A stretch of DNA of 64,000 nt from NCBI RefSeq assembly GCF_009663145.1, contig NZ_VKHR01000016.1, positions 23 through 64,022 on the forward strand, read 5' to 3'. A program made the position numbers and the translations under genes. The first letter of the stretch is position 1. Every line of letters begins with the position of its first letter. The notes below the pieces were generated by a model. That model did not search any database. It had not been told where the DNA came from and worked only from the letters and a program-made list of their open reading frames with translations. Positions 17,310 through 26,453 of this stretch are shown here, in pieces. Origin of the DNA: Shewanella sp. TC10 (GTDB taxonomy: Bacteria; Pseudomonadota; Gammaproteobacteria; Enterobacterales; Shewanellaceae).

Positions 17310-17804
17310 TTATAACTGAGTAATTTCAGCCCATTCATCATCTGATAATAACTTGTCTAAATCCACTAAGATCAATAGTTCGTTGTCACGGTTACTCACG
17401 CCTTGAATAAACTTAGCACTTTCTTCAGTTCCTACATTTGGTGCATTATCAATTTCTGAACGGCGTAAATATACAACCTCAGCGACACTATCAACCAAAA
17501 TACCAATGACTTGTTTTTCAGCTTCAATAATGACAATTCTTGATGAGTCATCGACTTCTGCAGCATCTAAACCAAAACGCGAACGGGTATCAATGACTGT
17601 AACTACGTTACCACGGAGATTAATAATACCAAGTACATATAAAGGAGCACCAGGAACAGGAGCAATTTCGGTATAGCGTAATACTTCCTGAACTTGCATT
17701 ACATTAATACCGTAAGTTTCATTGTCTAATTTAAATGTAACCCACTGTAGTACTACGTCTTCTTTACCAGCAGCAACTGCTGCAACATTTCTCGAGTCTG
17801 TCAT
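17310..17804 (-). CDS. cheW: Chemotaxis coupling protein CheW
   Basis: CheW links receptors to the CheA kinase in the polar array. The 164-aa protein is a single CheW domain of usual length, with VTFKLDNETYGINVMQVQEVLRY at the start of the fold, the GIINLRGNVVTVIDTRSRFG loop that contacts receptor and CheA P5, and the IGILVDSVAEVV strand. It follows parP by eight bases and is the last gene before the terminator, so it is co-transcribed with the flhA-to-cheW series. Confidence 0.95.
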   Translation of the reverse strand: MTDSRNVAAVAAGKEDVVLQWVTFKLDNETYGINVMQVQEVLRYTEIAPVPGAPLYVLGIINLRGNVVTVIDTRSRFGLDAAEVDDSSRIVIIEAEKQVIGILVDSVAEVVYLRRSEIDNAPNVGTEESAKFIQGVSNRDNELLILVDLDKLLSDDEWAEITQL

Positions 17805-17812
17805 AAATAACC

Positions 17813-18916
17813 TCAGTCAATCGAATCTTGACAACCTAATCCTGCATCTAGCATTTCGATAAGTGCTTGCACATTCAAAATACCACACATTTGTTCTTTT
17901 ACTACTCCAGCAAGCCAAGGGCGCTTACCAGGCTTTTCACGCCAATTAACGTGAGATTTATCTATTCTAACGGCATTAACCAAAGATTCGCATGCAAGTC
18001 CCCAGTCACTGTCTTCTAACATTACAAGGTATTGATAGTCGATACTGTCAGCCAATTCTTTAGTGTATTTCTCTGGCATCACCCAGCGGCAGCTATCAAC
18101 AACATTTACTTTCTGTTCACGACGAGTTTGTACACCTAAAAACCAATCAGGACGTCCAATTAAATGATTTATATGCTCTATTTTAACAATTCCACCCAAA
18201 CTTACCAATGGCACAGCTAATGTTAAACCCGCAACATTGAAAAATAAAACCTGAAACTCGTCATCTAACACATCTTGTAAATTACGCGTAATGCTCGGCG
18301 GTACCGCTGACTGTTGTGTGACAGGAGAGTCTTGCTCACTGTCGACTGCGCTAATACTCGTTTCAGCTTTATCTAGCTTTATATCGGCTGAAAATTGAGA
18401 TTCTTTATTATCAACAGAAGATAAAGTTTCAGTTTTTTCAGTCAGTTCTTTTTCAACCACAACTTGACCGAGTTGTTGTCTAACTTGCTGAGCTTTCGAT
18501 TTTATTTCTTGTTGAACTTGCTGCTGAGTTTTTATGGGTTCAGGCGTATTTTCTTCAGTCTTTAACGCTTTAACCTCATGCTCATGATGCTTAATCGACG
18601 ATTTAGAAACTGCCGATAACAATTTCGACAGTGCAGCTTTATCCACTTGAGGTTCGGCAAACTCTTTGTTTACCTCAGTATGCACTTTTTGCGATTCAAC
18701 TTGTGGGCTCTTAGCCGCAACAGTCGTTTTATCTTGAGTGCTCTTTAAGCTAGGTTTGCTAATTGTTTTGCTGTGTTGTTTTTTAAAGCTAACAGATTCA
18801 ACTTCTTTTTTTGTGCTATTAAGTTCATTTTCAGCAGTAACTGGAACCTCTTTTGAAGGCTCTTGTAATAAGACAGAGAAAAAATCAAAAACAGTCTCGT
18901 CAACCGATTTTGACAT
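17813..18916 (-). CDS. parP: ParP, CheW-domain polar array protein
   Basis: The 367-aa protein has a long charged, Gln/Lys/Glu-rich N-terminal region (about 1-215) and a C-terminal CheW-like domain (about 220-360) beginning FQVLFFNVAGLTLAVPL and containing IGRPDWFLGVQTRR. This is the layout of Vibrio ParP, in which the N-terminal part binds ParC and the C-terminal AIF domain enters the array and binds CheA, so that the array is held at the pole and shared between daughters. The reading frame overlaps the end of parC by 17 bases. The CheW-like domain differs from true CheW at the receptor-contact loop, as expected for ParP. Confidence 0.85.
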   Translation of the reverse strand: MSKSVDETVFDFFSVLLQEPSKEVPVTAENELNSTKKEVESVSFKKQHSKTISKPSLKSTQDKTTVAAKSPQVESQKVHTEVNKEFAEPQVDKAALSKLLSAVSKSSIKHHEHEVKALKTEENTPEPIKTQQQVQQEIKSKAQQVRQQLGQVVVEKELTEKTETLSSVDNKESQFSADIKLDKAETSISAVDSEQDSPVTQQSAVPPSITRNLQDVLDDEFQVLFFNVAGLTLAVPLVSLGGIVKIEHINHLIGRPDWFLGVQTRREQKVNVVDSCRWVMPEKYTKELADSIDYQYLVMLEDSDWGLACESLVNAVRIDKSHVNWREKPGKRPWLAGVVKEQMCGILNVQALIEMLDAGLGCQDSID

Positions 18917-19691
18917 GCTTAAACTCCTTCGCTAACAAAAAGTCTAATAATCGATTGTAAGCTTTCATGCCACGAGAACTTGGGAAAAAATGCGATACAG
19001 GAATGTGCGCTAAGCTGGCATCCCTAAACTTAGTATCCACAGGGATCACATCAGGCCATAAAGTATCAGGGTATGTTTCCTCTAACGACTTTAGTGCTGT
19101 TGGCGAGGCTTTAGTACGGCGATCAAACATGGTCGGTAAAATGGTGAAGCTGTAAGAAGTTTTTTTAGAACGTCCCATTAACCCCATGGTTTTTATCATT
19201 CTTTCTAAGCCCTTAATGGCTAAAAATTCAGTTTGTACCGGTATAACAATGTGCTGGCTAGCTGCTAGCGCATTCACCATCAACACGCCTAAAATCGGAG
19301 GACAATCAATGATGGCCACATCATATTTATCTTCAAGTAATGAGGTTACATTTCGCAGTACTAAGCCCATTCCTTCCTGATGGCCTAGCGCCCGATCAAG
19401 TGTTGCCAAGGCCATAGTGGCTGGAATCAAATCTAAACCATCAATAGATGTAGGAACGATGTGTTTTTCTACATCTTCTAAAGTTAAGTTTTTATGGGCG
19501 AGAAAAATATCATAAAGAGAACTAGGTACTTGCTCAGAATCAATACCAAGATAATAACCCAGTGACGCGTGAGGATCTGTGTCTATCATCAACACTCGCT
19601 GTCCACGTTTTACCAACGCACCAGCTAAGCTTGCAACTGTGGTCGTCTTACCCACTCCGCCTTTTTGATTAGCTATTGTCCATACTTTCAA
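18900..19691 (-). CDS. parC: ParC, ParA-like ATPase for polar chemotaxis arrays
   Basis: The protein (263 aa from TTG 19691) is a ParA/MinD-type ATPase with the deviant Walker A KGGVGKTT at 10-17 and the Walker B-like IIDCPP near 115-120. In Vibrio, ParC placed in the same position of the chemotaxis operon recruits ParP and CheW to the pole. TTG 19691 is preferred because GAGG lies six bases upstream and the family begins MKVW; a GTG at 19706 is the alternative and adds five residues. It overlaps parP. It is distinct from the replication ParA and from FlhG, which is also in the cluster. Confidence 0.87.
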   Translation of the reverse strand: MKVWTIANQKGGVGKTTTVASLAGALVKRGQRVLMIDTDPHASLGYYLGIDSEQVPSSLYDIFLAHKNLTLEDVEKHIVPTSIDGLDLIPATMALATLDRALGHQEGMGLVLRNVTSLLEDKYDVAIIDCPPILGVLMVNALAASQHIVIPVQTEFLAIKGLERMIKTMGLMGRSKKTSYSFTILPTMFDRRTKASPTALKSLEETYPDTLWPDVIPVDTKFRDASLAHIPVSHFFPSSRGMKAYNRLLDFLLAKEFKHVKIG

Positions 19692-19722
19692 ATCACGCCT
19701 CGTCACTCAATATTGTTTGCAC

Positions 19723-20187
19723 TTATTTATTGTTTTTAGGTGTCTCAGACTCTCGCGTTGTCACTCGAATTCCACCATGAGGCAACGTGATAACTTTGAC
19801 GCCTTGTGCATTTTCAGTGACTGCTTGACTTGAAAGTGCAGAATTTTTTGCTTGCTCAGTCATTAAACGGCTATCAGGAGTCTCTGAGCTAACTAGCTCG
19901 CTACCTGGCCCAAATGCCATGGTGATATCTTCACCCTTCGCGGCTCTAGCAGCCATAGCTTGAGTTTGTTCAGGATATTTAGCTAGCCAGTTTGCAATTT
20001 GTTCGGCTTGATCATCGGGAACCATTAACAGCACTTGCGATGCTTTCAGTGCTTTTACTTCTATTTCAAGTTCACGATTTTTTTTCGCTAAATCAAAATA
20101 TAAACTGCCTAAACATATCACTGCAATAATCAATATAAACACAACAAACATGTGTTGTGTAGACATTGCACGCTTAGCCCTAGCCAC
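19723..20187 (-). CDS. Membrane-anchored protein of the chemotaxis operon, unknown function
   Basis: I do not recognise this 154-aa protein. It has one N-terminal membrane helix (about 12-32, [20 protein letters not shown]), followed by a short charged helix and a hydrophilic tail of about 110 residues. The tail has a helical stretch with [19 protein letters not shown], a Ser/Glu/Thr-rich middle and a basic C-terminal beta-like segment ([19 protein letters not shown]). The positive residues before the helix suggest a cytoplasmic N-terminus and a periplasmic tail. Its GTG start overlaps the cheB stop by 8 bases, so it is co-translated with cheB; an ATG at 20166 is another possible start. It sits between cheB and parC. 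Confidence 0.8.
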   Translation of the reverse strand: MARAKRAMSTQHMFVVFILIIAVICLGSLYFDLAKKNRELEIEVKALKASQVLLMVPDDQAEQIANWLAKYPEQTQAMAARAAKGEDITMAFGPGSELVSSETPDSRLMTEQAKNSALSSQAVTENAQGVKVITLPHGGIRVTTRESETPKNNK

Positions 20188-21361
20188 GAGCGGTTTCTTT
20201 GATAATAGCTTCAGCCATGCTGTCTAATGCTATTGAGTGGCTAGAAATTCCTGCAGAAGTCACAGCTTGGGGCATGCCATAGACAACGCAACTCGCTTCA
20301 TCTTGAGCCCAAATCGTAGCGCCGGCAGCTTTTAACATTCTAGCACCCTCACGACCATCAGCTCCCATTCCGGTCAATACGACTGCCATTACATCGCTAC
20401 CAAAGGCTTTTGAAGCTGAAGCAAAGGTAATATCAACACTCGGCTTATAGTTCATGTCCGCGTTACCAGCGATAACCTTCAAACGGCCTAAAGAGCCACT
20501 TTTTTCAACCATCAACTGCATGCCACCAGGTGCAAGGTAAGCACAACCTGGTTTAAGTACATCACCGGTCTGTGCTTCTTTTACTTGAATTTTACATAAG
20601 CTATTAAGACGATTAGCAAAAGCTGGTGTAAACGCAGCAGGCATATGTTGGATTAATAAAATTGGATGAGGATAATTAGCAGGGAAAGCTGTCAAGATTT
20701 TTTGTAAAGCAACAGGGCCACCTGTTGATGTCCCAATTAATAATGCTTTATATTTTTTCCCGCTCGCTCGAATAGAAGCAACTGAGCTTGATGAAGCCGC
20801 TGGCTGACTTGTAGAACTTGAAGAAGATAACTTTGAGCCTAAAGCAGATTTTACGTTGCTAGATGAACCACTAAGACTAGAGCCCGCAGCTCTTGCATTA
20901 GTTGAGCTTGCTGTCGTTGGGCTTGCAGCAGTTGAACTTGATCGGGTTACAGGTCTATATAAACGTCGGCGACCTAATGCTTTAACTCTTTGCTGTAAGA
21001 GTTTAATCGCATCGTCTTTATTTGAGGCAATGTCTTCAAAGCGCTTAGGTAGAAAATCTAATGCGCCTGCATCTAATGCATCTAGAGTCGCTTGCGCTCC
21101 GTCATGAGTTAAAGAAGAAAACATCAATATTGGAGTTGGATTTGACGCCATTATTTCACGAACGGCAGTAATACCGTCCATTACAGGCATTTCAATATCC
21201 ATAGTGATGACTTGAGGTTTCAACTGGGCAGCCATATCAACGGCTTCTTTACCGTTAACGGCAACTCCCACAACTTCCAAGTCAGGATCTTGATTAACAA
21301 TCTCACTGACTCGTCGTCTAAAGAAACTTGAGTCATCAACAACTAAAACTTTAGTAGCCAT
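20180..21361 (-). CDS. cheB: CheB protein-glutamate methylesterase/deamidase
   Basis: CheB removes methyl groups from chemoreceptors and deamidates them, resetting their sensitivity. The 393-aa protein has an N-terminal receiver (about 1-120, DDSSFFRR start, phospho-acceptor Asp in ITMDIEMP) and a C-terminal methylesterase domain with the catalytic serine in GTSTGGP, histidine in IQHMP and aspartate in [10 protein letters not shown]. The two are joined by a Ser/Ala/Thr-rich linker of about 60 residues (about 140-200), longer than in E. coli CheB (349 aa). It follows cheA closely. No cheR is in the window. Confidence 0.95.
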   Translation of the reverse strand: MATKVLVVDDSSFFRRRVSEIVNQDPDLEVVGVAVNGKEAVDMAAQLKPQVITMDIEMPVMDGITAVREIMASNPTPILMFSSLTHDGAQATLDALDAGALDFLPKRFEDIASNKDDAIKLLQQRVKALGRRRLYRPVTRSSSTAASPTTASSTNARAAGSSLSGSSSNVKSALGSKLSSSSSTSQPAASSSSVASIRASGKKYKALLIGTSTGGPVALQKILTAFPANYPHPILLIQHMPAAFTPAFANRLNSLCKIQVKEAQTGDVLKPGCAYLAPGGMQLMVEKSGSLGRLKVIAGNADMNYKPSVDITFASASKAFGSDVMAVVLTGMGADGREGARMLKAAGATIWAQDEASCVVYGMPQAVTSAGISSHSIALDSMAEAIIKETARG

Positions 21362-21385
21362 TTAATTCCTTAAATAATGGAACTT

Positions 21386-23659
21386 TTATTTCTTACTTTT
21401 GGCGTAATATTTTAATAAACCTGGCACATCTAGAATGAGTGCAATACCACCATCAGAAGTAATCGTCGCTCCCGCCATACCTGGCGTGCCTTGCAACATA
21501 CTGCCAAGAGGTTTAATAACCACCTCTTCTTGGCCAATGAGCGCATCGACAACAAAACCTATTTGCATTGTGCCAAGTTGTACAATGACAACATGTCCCT
21601 GCTTTTTATCACCATGGGTAAAGTTGGTTTTATTTCGATGTAACCATTGCTCTAAATAAAATAACGGTACGGCTTTATCACGCACAATAACGGTTAATTG
21701 ACCATCTACTACATTTGTTTTAGTTAGATCGAGATGGAAAATTTCATTAACGCTTGAAAGAGGTAAAGCAAATACTTGCTTAGCAACATCAACCATCAGA
21801 GTTGGCATAATTGCTAATGTGAGTGGAACTTTAATCTCTAAGATTGTCCCTTTGCCCTGAACCGAATCAATATGCACAGTACCATTTAACTGAGTGATAC
21901 GTGTTTTTACCACGTCCATACCCACGCCACGGCCTGAAATATCAGAGATTTCTACTTTGGTAGAAAATCCAGGAGCAAAAATTAAATTATAAGCTTCATT
22001 ATCAGTCATTCTGGCAGCGGAATCTTCATCCAACACACCACGACTAATTGCAATTTCCTTTAACTTACCCGCATCCATACCGGCGCCATCATCTTCAATT
22101 TTGAGAAGAATATGATCACCTTCTTGACTAGCAGATAAGGTAATAGTACCCGTTCTTGGTTTACCATTTGCTTCACGGGTTATTGGCATTTCAATGCCGT
22201 GATCCACAGAGTTTCTAACTAAATGGACTAATGGATCAGCAAGAGCTTCAACTAAGTTTTTATCAAGATCGGTGTCTTCACCAACCATGATTAAGTCAAT
22301 TTCTTTATTCAAAGTCCGCGCTAAATCGCGTACAACGCGTGGGAAGCGACCGAACACTTTCTTGATTGGCTGCATACGCGTTTTCATCACAGCGCCCTGA
22401 AGGTCCGCTGTAACCAAATCTAAATTGGCTAAAGCTTTAGACATCTCTTCATCATCGCGAGAAATGCCTAGGCTAACCAAGCGATTACGCACTAATACGA
22501 GCTCTCCAACCATATTCATAATTTGGTCTAATCGAGAGGTATCAACCCGAACTGTAGTCTCACCCTGAGGCATAGCATTTTGAGCTTTGGCAGGTTCAGC
22601 CTTTTGGGCAGCGGGTTTAGCTGCTGAAGCAGGTTTAGCTACTGGCGCTTTTGGTGCTTTAGCGGGCTCTGTAGATACTTTAGGTTCTGCTTTTGCAGCT
22701 TCTACAGGCTTAGTATTTTTAGGCGTACTAGGCTCGGGCTGACTGGGGCTGACAGGTGTTTGAGGTGCAGCAGGTGCTGGGGTCACTGCTGCTGGTGCAG
22801 AGCCTTTACCATGTAACTCATCAAGTAACTTTTCGAATTCATCATCAGTAATGTCGTCAGCATCGACTTTAGGCTCTTCAGCTATTGGGGCTGGCTCACT
22901 CGCTTTGGCTGAGGATTGGAATCCACCTGAACCATGAAGTTCATCAAGTAAGGCTTCAAACTCATCATCGGTGATTTCATCGCTGGCAGCGTTTTCGGTT
23001 ACTGACTCAGTCGCTGGTACGTTAACTTGTTCGCTAATCGGTTCTTCAATAATTGATGTCGGGCTTTTCCCTTGACCATGCAATGCATCAAGCAATGCTT
23101 CAAATTCACTTTCATCAATATCATCTATGCTGCCTGAAGTATCAGAAGAAGTTGTTTCAACTGTAACCTCTGGCTGTGACTCTATAACCGCTTCTTCAGT
23201 AATCGCTTCGATAAACTCTTCAACGGCTGCGGGTTCAGCGACAGGCTCAGATAATTCAGAGGGAAGTGGAGCACCAGAACTCAGCAATTTAAGCTTTTCT
23301 AGTAAATCAGGATCTGCATCATCTTGTTGCTGACCTTGCTGAGTCTGCTCAAACATGCTGTTGATAGCATCAACAGCTTGTAGAATGATATCCATTAACT
23401 CTGCGTTTACTTGACGCTTACCGGTTCTCAGTAAATCAAAGGTATTTTCTGCTTCATGACAAACATCGACCATCGGTCCCAAGCTTAAAAAACCTGCACC
23501 ACCTTTTACGGTGTGGAAACCTCTAAAAATAGCATTAAGTAAATCAGCATCATCAGGATTATTTTCAAGAGCGACGAGTTGCTCTTGTAGAAGCTCTAAA
23601 ATTTCACCAGCTTCAATCAAAAAGTCCTGGAGTATCTCTTCATCAACATCAAAAGACAT
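21386..23659 (-). CDS. cheA: Chemotaxis histidine kinase CheA with a repeat region in place of P2
   Basis: CheA (757 aa) autophosphorylates in response to receptors and passes phosphate to CheY and CheB. The P1 Hpt domain (1-110) has the phospho-histidine at 49 in FHTVKGGAGF. The P3 dimerisation helices lie at about 368-430, the P4 kinase with N box VRNSVDHGIE (481-490) and G boxes DDGAGMD and GRGVGMD at about 430-615, and the P5 CheW-like domain to the end. Residues 125-365 show no P2 fold. They hold three copies of an acidic motif of the form DDEFEALLDELHG (179-197, 227-245, 268-286) and an Ala/Pro/Lys-rich linker. In Vibrio this region includes the LID segment that binds ParP. Confidence 0.94.
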   Translation of the reverse strand: MSFDVDEEILQDFLIEAGEILELLQEQLVALENNPDDADLLNAIFRGFHTVKGGAGFLSLGPMVDVCHEAENTFDLLRTGKRQVNAELMDIILQAVDAINSMFEQTQQGQQQDDADPDLLEKLKLLSSGAPLPSELSEPVAEPAAVEEFIEAITEEAVIESQPEVTVETTSSDTSGSIDDIDESEFEALLDALHGQGKSPTSIIEEPISEQVNVPATESVTENAASDEITDDEFEALLDELHGSGGFQSSAKASEPAPIAEEPKVDADDITDDEFEKLLDELHGKGSAPAAVTPAPAAPQTPVSPSQPEPSTPKNTKPVEAAKAEPKVSTEPAKAPKAPVAKPASAAKPAAQKAEPAKAQNAMPQGETTVRVDTSRLDQIMNMVGELVLVRNRLVSLGISRDDEEMSKALANLDLVTADLQGAVMKTRMQPIKKVFGRFPRVVRDLARTLNKEIDLIMVGEDTDLDKNLVEALADPLVHLVRNSVDHGIEMPITREANGKPRTGTITLSASQEGDHILLKIEDDGAGMDAGKLKEIAISRGVLDEDSAARMTDNEAYNLIFAPGFSTKVEISDISGRGVGMDVVKTRITQLNGTVHIDSVQGKGTILEIKVPLTLAIMPTLMVDVAKQVFALPLSSVNEIFHLDLTKTNVVDGQLTVIVRDKAVPLFYLEQWLHRNKTNFTHGDKKQGHVVIVQLGTMQIGFVVDALIGQEEVVIKPLGSMLQGTPGMAGATITSDGGIALILDVPGLLKYYAKSKK
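22802..23125 (-). repeat. Three acidic peptide repeats inside CheA
   Basis: The encoded repeats are at residues 179-197, 227-245 and 268-286, each with (D)E-F-E-x-LLD-x-LHG-x-G. Copies two and three differ at few positions; copy one has SEFEALLDALHG. They are spaced about 41-48 residues apart with unrelated sequence between, so they look conserved by function rather than by recent duplication. Confidence 0.9.
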
Positions 23660-23675
23660 TAAATTTGACTCCTAA

Positions 23676-24413
23676 TTAGAAACCCAGACTTGATAGCAGA
23701 TCATCAACTTCATCTTGGCCAGTTACCACGTCTTCTCGTGTTTCAGCGTTCAAGATAGGACCTTCTGCTTCAATTTTATTTTCATCAACGACCCGTGCTG
23801 AGTCTGCTGCATTATCGCCAAAGATAGTTAGCATTGACACTAAACTGCTTTCTACTTCTCTGACTAAATCAATAACACGACGGATCATTTGCCCAGTTAA
23901 ATCTTGGAAATCTTGTGCCATCAAAATTTGATTAAGCAATTCCTTTAACCTACCTGAGTCATGCTCGCTATGAGACATGATGTGTTGAACGTCATGACAC
24001 AGAGACTTAAATTCGCTCAGAGCGATGTCTCTTCGCATCAATTTGTCCCACATTGGTGTGACCGATTGAATGTTATTAATTATTGTATCGGCCAAAGGTA
24101 AACATTCTTCAACTGCATCCATGGTTTTATTTGCAGCTTGCTCTGTCATATCAATGACAAAGTTCAATCTTTCTTTTGCGTCAGGTATTTCACTGTTAGC
24201 AAGTTCGGCTAATCGCGTATCAATTTGGAATTCATTTAATGAACTATGAAGTTGACGTGTCAACTTTCCGACTTCATCAAACAACTCCCGTTGAAGAGGA
24301 GCTGACAAGTCACGAATGACTTCATCAGCTTGTTCTTGTTGGCCATCTTCAAGTAATTTTACGAGTTGCTTGGCTTGCTCAAGATCAATTAACCCTGATG
24401 TGGCTGCCTGCAT
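23676..24413 (-). CDS. cheZ: CheY-P phosphatase CheZ
   Basis: CheZ dephosphorylates CheY-P to end the motor signal. The 245-aa protein is almost all helical and has the catalytic motif AQDFQDLTGQ, giving D171 and Q175 as equivalents of E. coli D143 and Q147. The C-terminal tail ends DEVDDLLSSLGF, the amphipathic CheY-binding peptide, after an acidic flexible linker. It lies between cheY and cheA, as in Vibrio, with short gaps. Confidence 0.95.
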   Translation of the reverse strand: MQAATSGLIDLEQAKQLVKLLEDGQQEQADEVIRDLSAPLQRELFDEVGKLTRQLHSSLNEFQIDTRLAELANSEIPDAKERLNFVIDMTEQAANKTMDAVEECLPLADTIINNIQSVTPMWDKLMRRDIALSEFKSLCHDVQHIMSHSEHDSGRLKELLNQILMAQDFQDLTGQMIRRVIDLVREVESSLVSMLTIFGDNAADSARVVDENKIEAEGPILNAETREDVVTGQDEVDDLLSSLGF

Positions 24414-24427
24414 AACTTATCCTTAGC

Positions 24428-24811
24428 TTATGCTAAACGCTCAAAGATTTTATCGAGTTTTTCTTTTAGGGTTGCAGCAGTAAATGGCTTAACAACATAA
24501 CCATTCACACCTGCTTGCGCTGCTGCAATAATTTGCTCACGTTTTGCTTCTGCAGTGACCATTAATACTGGTAAATGTTTTAATGAATCATCTGCACGAA
24601 TTGCCTTTAGTAAGTCAATTCCTTGCATTCCAGGCATGTTCCAGTCAGTTACAACAAAATCAAATTCGCTTTTTTGTAACATCGGTAACGCGGTCGAGCC
24701 ATCATCTGCTTCTTGGGTATTGTTAAATCCCAAGTCTCGCAACAAGTTCTTGATGATACGTCTCATTGTTGAAAAATCATCAACAATAAGAATCTTCATA
24801 TTCTTGTCCAA
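24428..24811 (-). CDS. cheY: Chemotaxis response regulator CheY
   Basis: CheY (127 aa) is a lone receiver domain that, when phosphorylated, binds FliM and changes motor rotation. The full active site is present: D11/D12, D56 in [10 protein letters not shown]86 and K108, with Y105 as the signalling aromatic. The ATG that starts MDKNMKIL has GGAAACC upstream. It follows fliA by 44 bases and precedes cheZ. Confidence 0.96.
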   Translation of the reverse strand: MDKNMKILIVDDFSTMRRIIKNLLRDLGFNNTQEADDGSTALPMLQKSEFDFVVTDWNMPGMQGIDLLKAIRADDSLKHLPVLMVTAEAKREQIIAAAQAGVNGYVVKPFTAATLKEKLDKIFERLA

Positions 24812-24855
24812 GGTTTCCTCCGGTGAGCTTCACACATTGTGCTCTATATTAATAA

Positions 24856-25575
24856 TTATACCTGTGTCCAATGCTTGAGTTTGCCTTTAAGACGCAGCAT
24901 TGCCTGACTTAATATCTGGCTAACACGCGACTCACTGACCTCAAGAATGGCACCGATTTCTTTTAAATTTAATGCTTCGTCATAATATAGCGACAAAACT
25001 AACGCATCTCTTTCGGGTAATGTGGTAATTGCTTCAGATAATGCAGACTTAAATTGCATTTCAGCTAGCGAATCAAAGCTTTCATCATGGGTTACTTCTT
25101 CAGTGACGATGACGTCTTCTGAAACACCAAGATCTTCAATACCTATGATTTTACCTACTGAAACATCATTTAGAATATGATGATACTCTTCAAGAGTCAT
25201 CTCTAATTTCTCTGCAATTTCAGTATCTTTAGCGTCTCTACCGAGCTCTTGTCCTAGTTCATCAATCACCTGCGCGACTCGTCGCTGATTACGATGTACA
25301 GAACGAGGAACCCAATCGCCGCGACGGATTTCATCAATCATAGAGCCACGAATTCGAATTCCAGCAAAAGTCTCAAACTTAGCACCTTTACTACCATCAA
25401 ATTTCGATGATGCTTCCAATAACCCCATCATCCCTGCTTGTAATAAGTCATCTAACTGCACTGATGCTGGCAGCCTTGCTAGCATATGATGTGCAATTCT
25501 TTTTACCAACGGAGCATACTGTTCAACAATTGAAGTTTTATTATCAAACTGAGTATACGCTGCGGCTTTATTCAC
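24856..25575 (-). CDS. fliA: Flagellar sigma factor FliA (sigma-28)
   Basis: FliA (239 aa) directs RNA polymerase to late flagellar genes. Region 2 is seen in VEQYAPLVKRIAHHMLARLPASVQ and DDLLQAGMMGLLEA; region 4 near the end has the helix-turn-helix NLKEIGAILEVSESRVSQI. The GTG start overlaps the flhG stop by 8 bases, so translation is probably coupled. Candidate target promoters in this window are at 14075 (+) and 51976 (-). Its anti-sigma factor FlgM is not in the window. Confidence 0.96.
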   Translation of the reverse strand: MNKAAAYTQFDNKTSIVEQYAPLVKRIAHHMLARLPASVQLDDLLQAGMMGLLEASSKFDGSKGAKFETFAGIRIRGSMIDEIRRGDWVPRSVHRNQRRVAQVIDELGQELGRDAKDTEIAEKLEMTLEEYHHILNDVSVGKIIGIEDLGVSEDVIVTEEVTHDESFDSLAEMQFKSALSEAITTLPERDALVLSLYYDEALNLKEIGAILEVSESRVSQILSQAMLRLKGKLKHWTQV

Positions 25576-26449
25576 TCGTCGAGTCCTCTTGTGTCTCTTT
25601 ACGCTGAACTAAACGTTCAACAAAGAATTCAAGGTGCCCGCCAGGTTGCTGCGGAACGGGCCAGCTCATAATTTTATTGGCTAAACCGTGATAAGCAATT
25701 GCCGCTGGAGATTTAGGGAAAGCTTCAATGACTAACTTTTGTTTACGTACCGATTTACGCAAGTTTTCGTCAAATGGAACGGTCGCAACCAGTTCTAAAG
25801 CAACATCTAAAAATCTATCGGTCACTTTACTGAGTTTGGCAAATAATTCCATGCCCTCGCGCAAACTTCTGACCATATTGGCAACAATTTTGAAACGAAA
25901 CACGCCATGCTCACGGCTGAGGATTTTAATTAGCGCATAGGCATCGGTAATTGATGTCGGTTCATCACAAACAACAATAAGTACATCTTGTGATGCACGA
26001 GAAAAGCTCAATACCATATCGGAGATACCTGCTGCGGTATCAACAATTAAAATATCAAACTGGGTTTTCATTTCGCTAAAGGCACGGATTAAGCCAACAT
26101 GTTGAGCTTGAGTAAGTTCAACCATCGCTTGTGTACCTGAAGTGGCTGGCACAATGCCAATACCTTTTGGGCCACGAACAATAATATCGTCTAATTCTGC
26201 TTCACCAGATAATACATGAGATAAGTTACGTTCCGCTCGAATACCTAACATCACATCGACATTGGCTAAGCCTAGATCGGCATCGAGCACTAGTACTCGT
26301 TTACCTTTTTCTGCAAGTGCAACAGCTGTATTAATTGACACGCTGGTTTTACCCACGCCCCCTTTACCACCACTGACTGCAATTACTTTTACTTTTTCGT
26401 TATTTGGTTGATTCATCATACGTAAACCACTTGCTTGATCTCTGGTCAT
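25568..26449 (-). CDS. flhG: FlhG (FleN), MinD-like regulator of flagellar number
   Basis: FlhG limits polar flagella to one and, in Vibrio and Pseudomonas, restrains the FlrA/FleQ activator and stimulates FlhF GTPase. The protein (293 aa) has the deviant Walker A GGKGGVGKTS early in the sequence, Walker B-like VLVLDADLGLANVDVMLG, and the DTAAGISD motif. It begins MTRDQASGLR, the conserved DQAxxLR segment that in other FlhG proteins activates FlhF. ATG 26449 was chosen for this reason and because it lies 4 bases after the flhF stop; the frame is open to 26497 inside flhF. Confidence 0.93.
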   Translation of the reverse strand: MTRDQASGLRMMNQPNNEKVKVIAVSGGKGGVGKTSVSINTAVALAEKGKRVLVLDADLGLANVDVMLGIRAERNLSHVLSGEAELDDIIVRGPKGIGIVPATSGTQAMVELTQAQHVGLIRAFSEMKTQFDILIVDTAAGISDMVLSFSRASQDVLIVVCDEPTSITDAYALIKILSREHGVFRFKIVANMVRSLREGMELFAKLSKVTDRFLDVALELVATVPFDENLRKSVRKQKLVIEAFPKSPAAIAYHGLANKIMSWPVPQQPGGHLEFFVERLVQRKETQEDSTSE

Positions 26450-26453
26450 ATTT

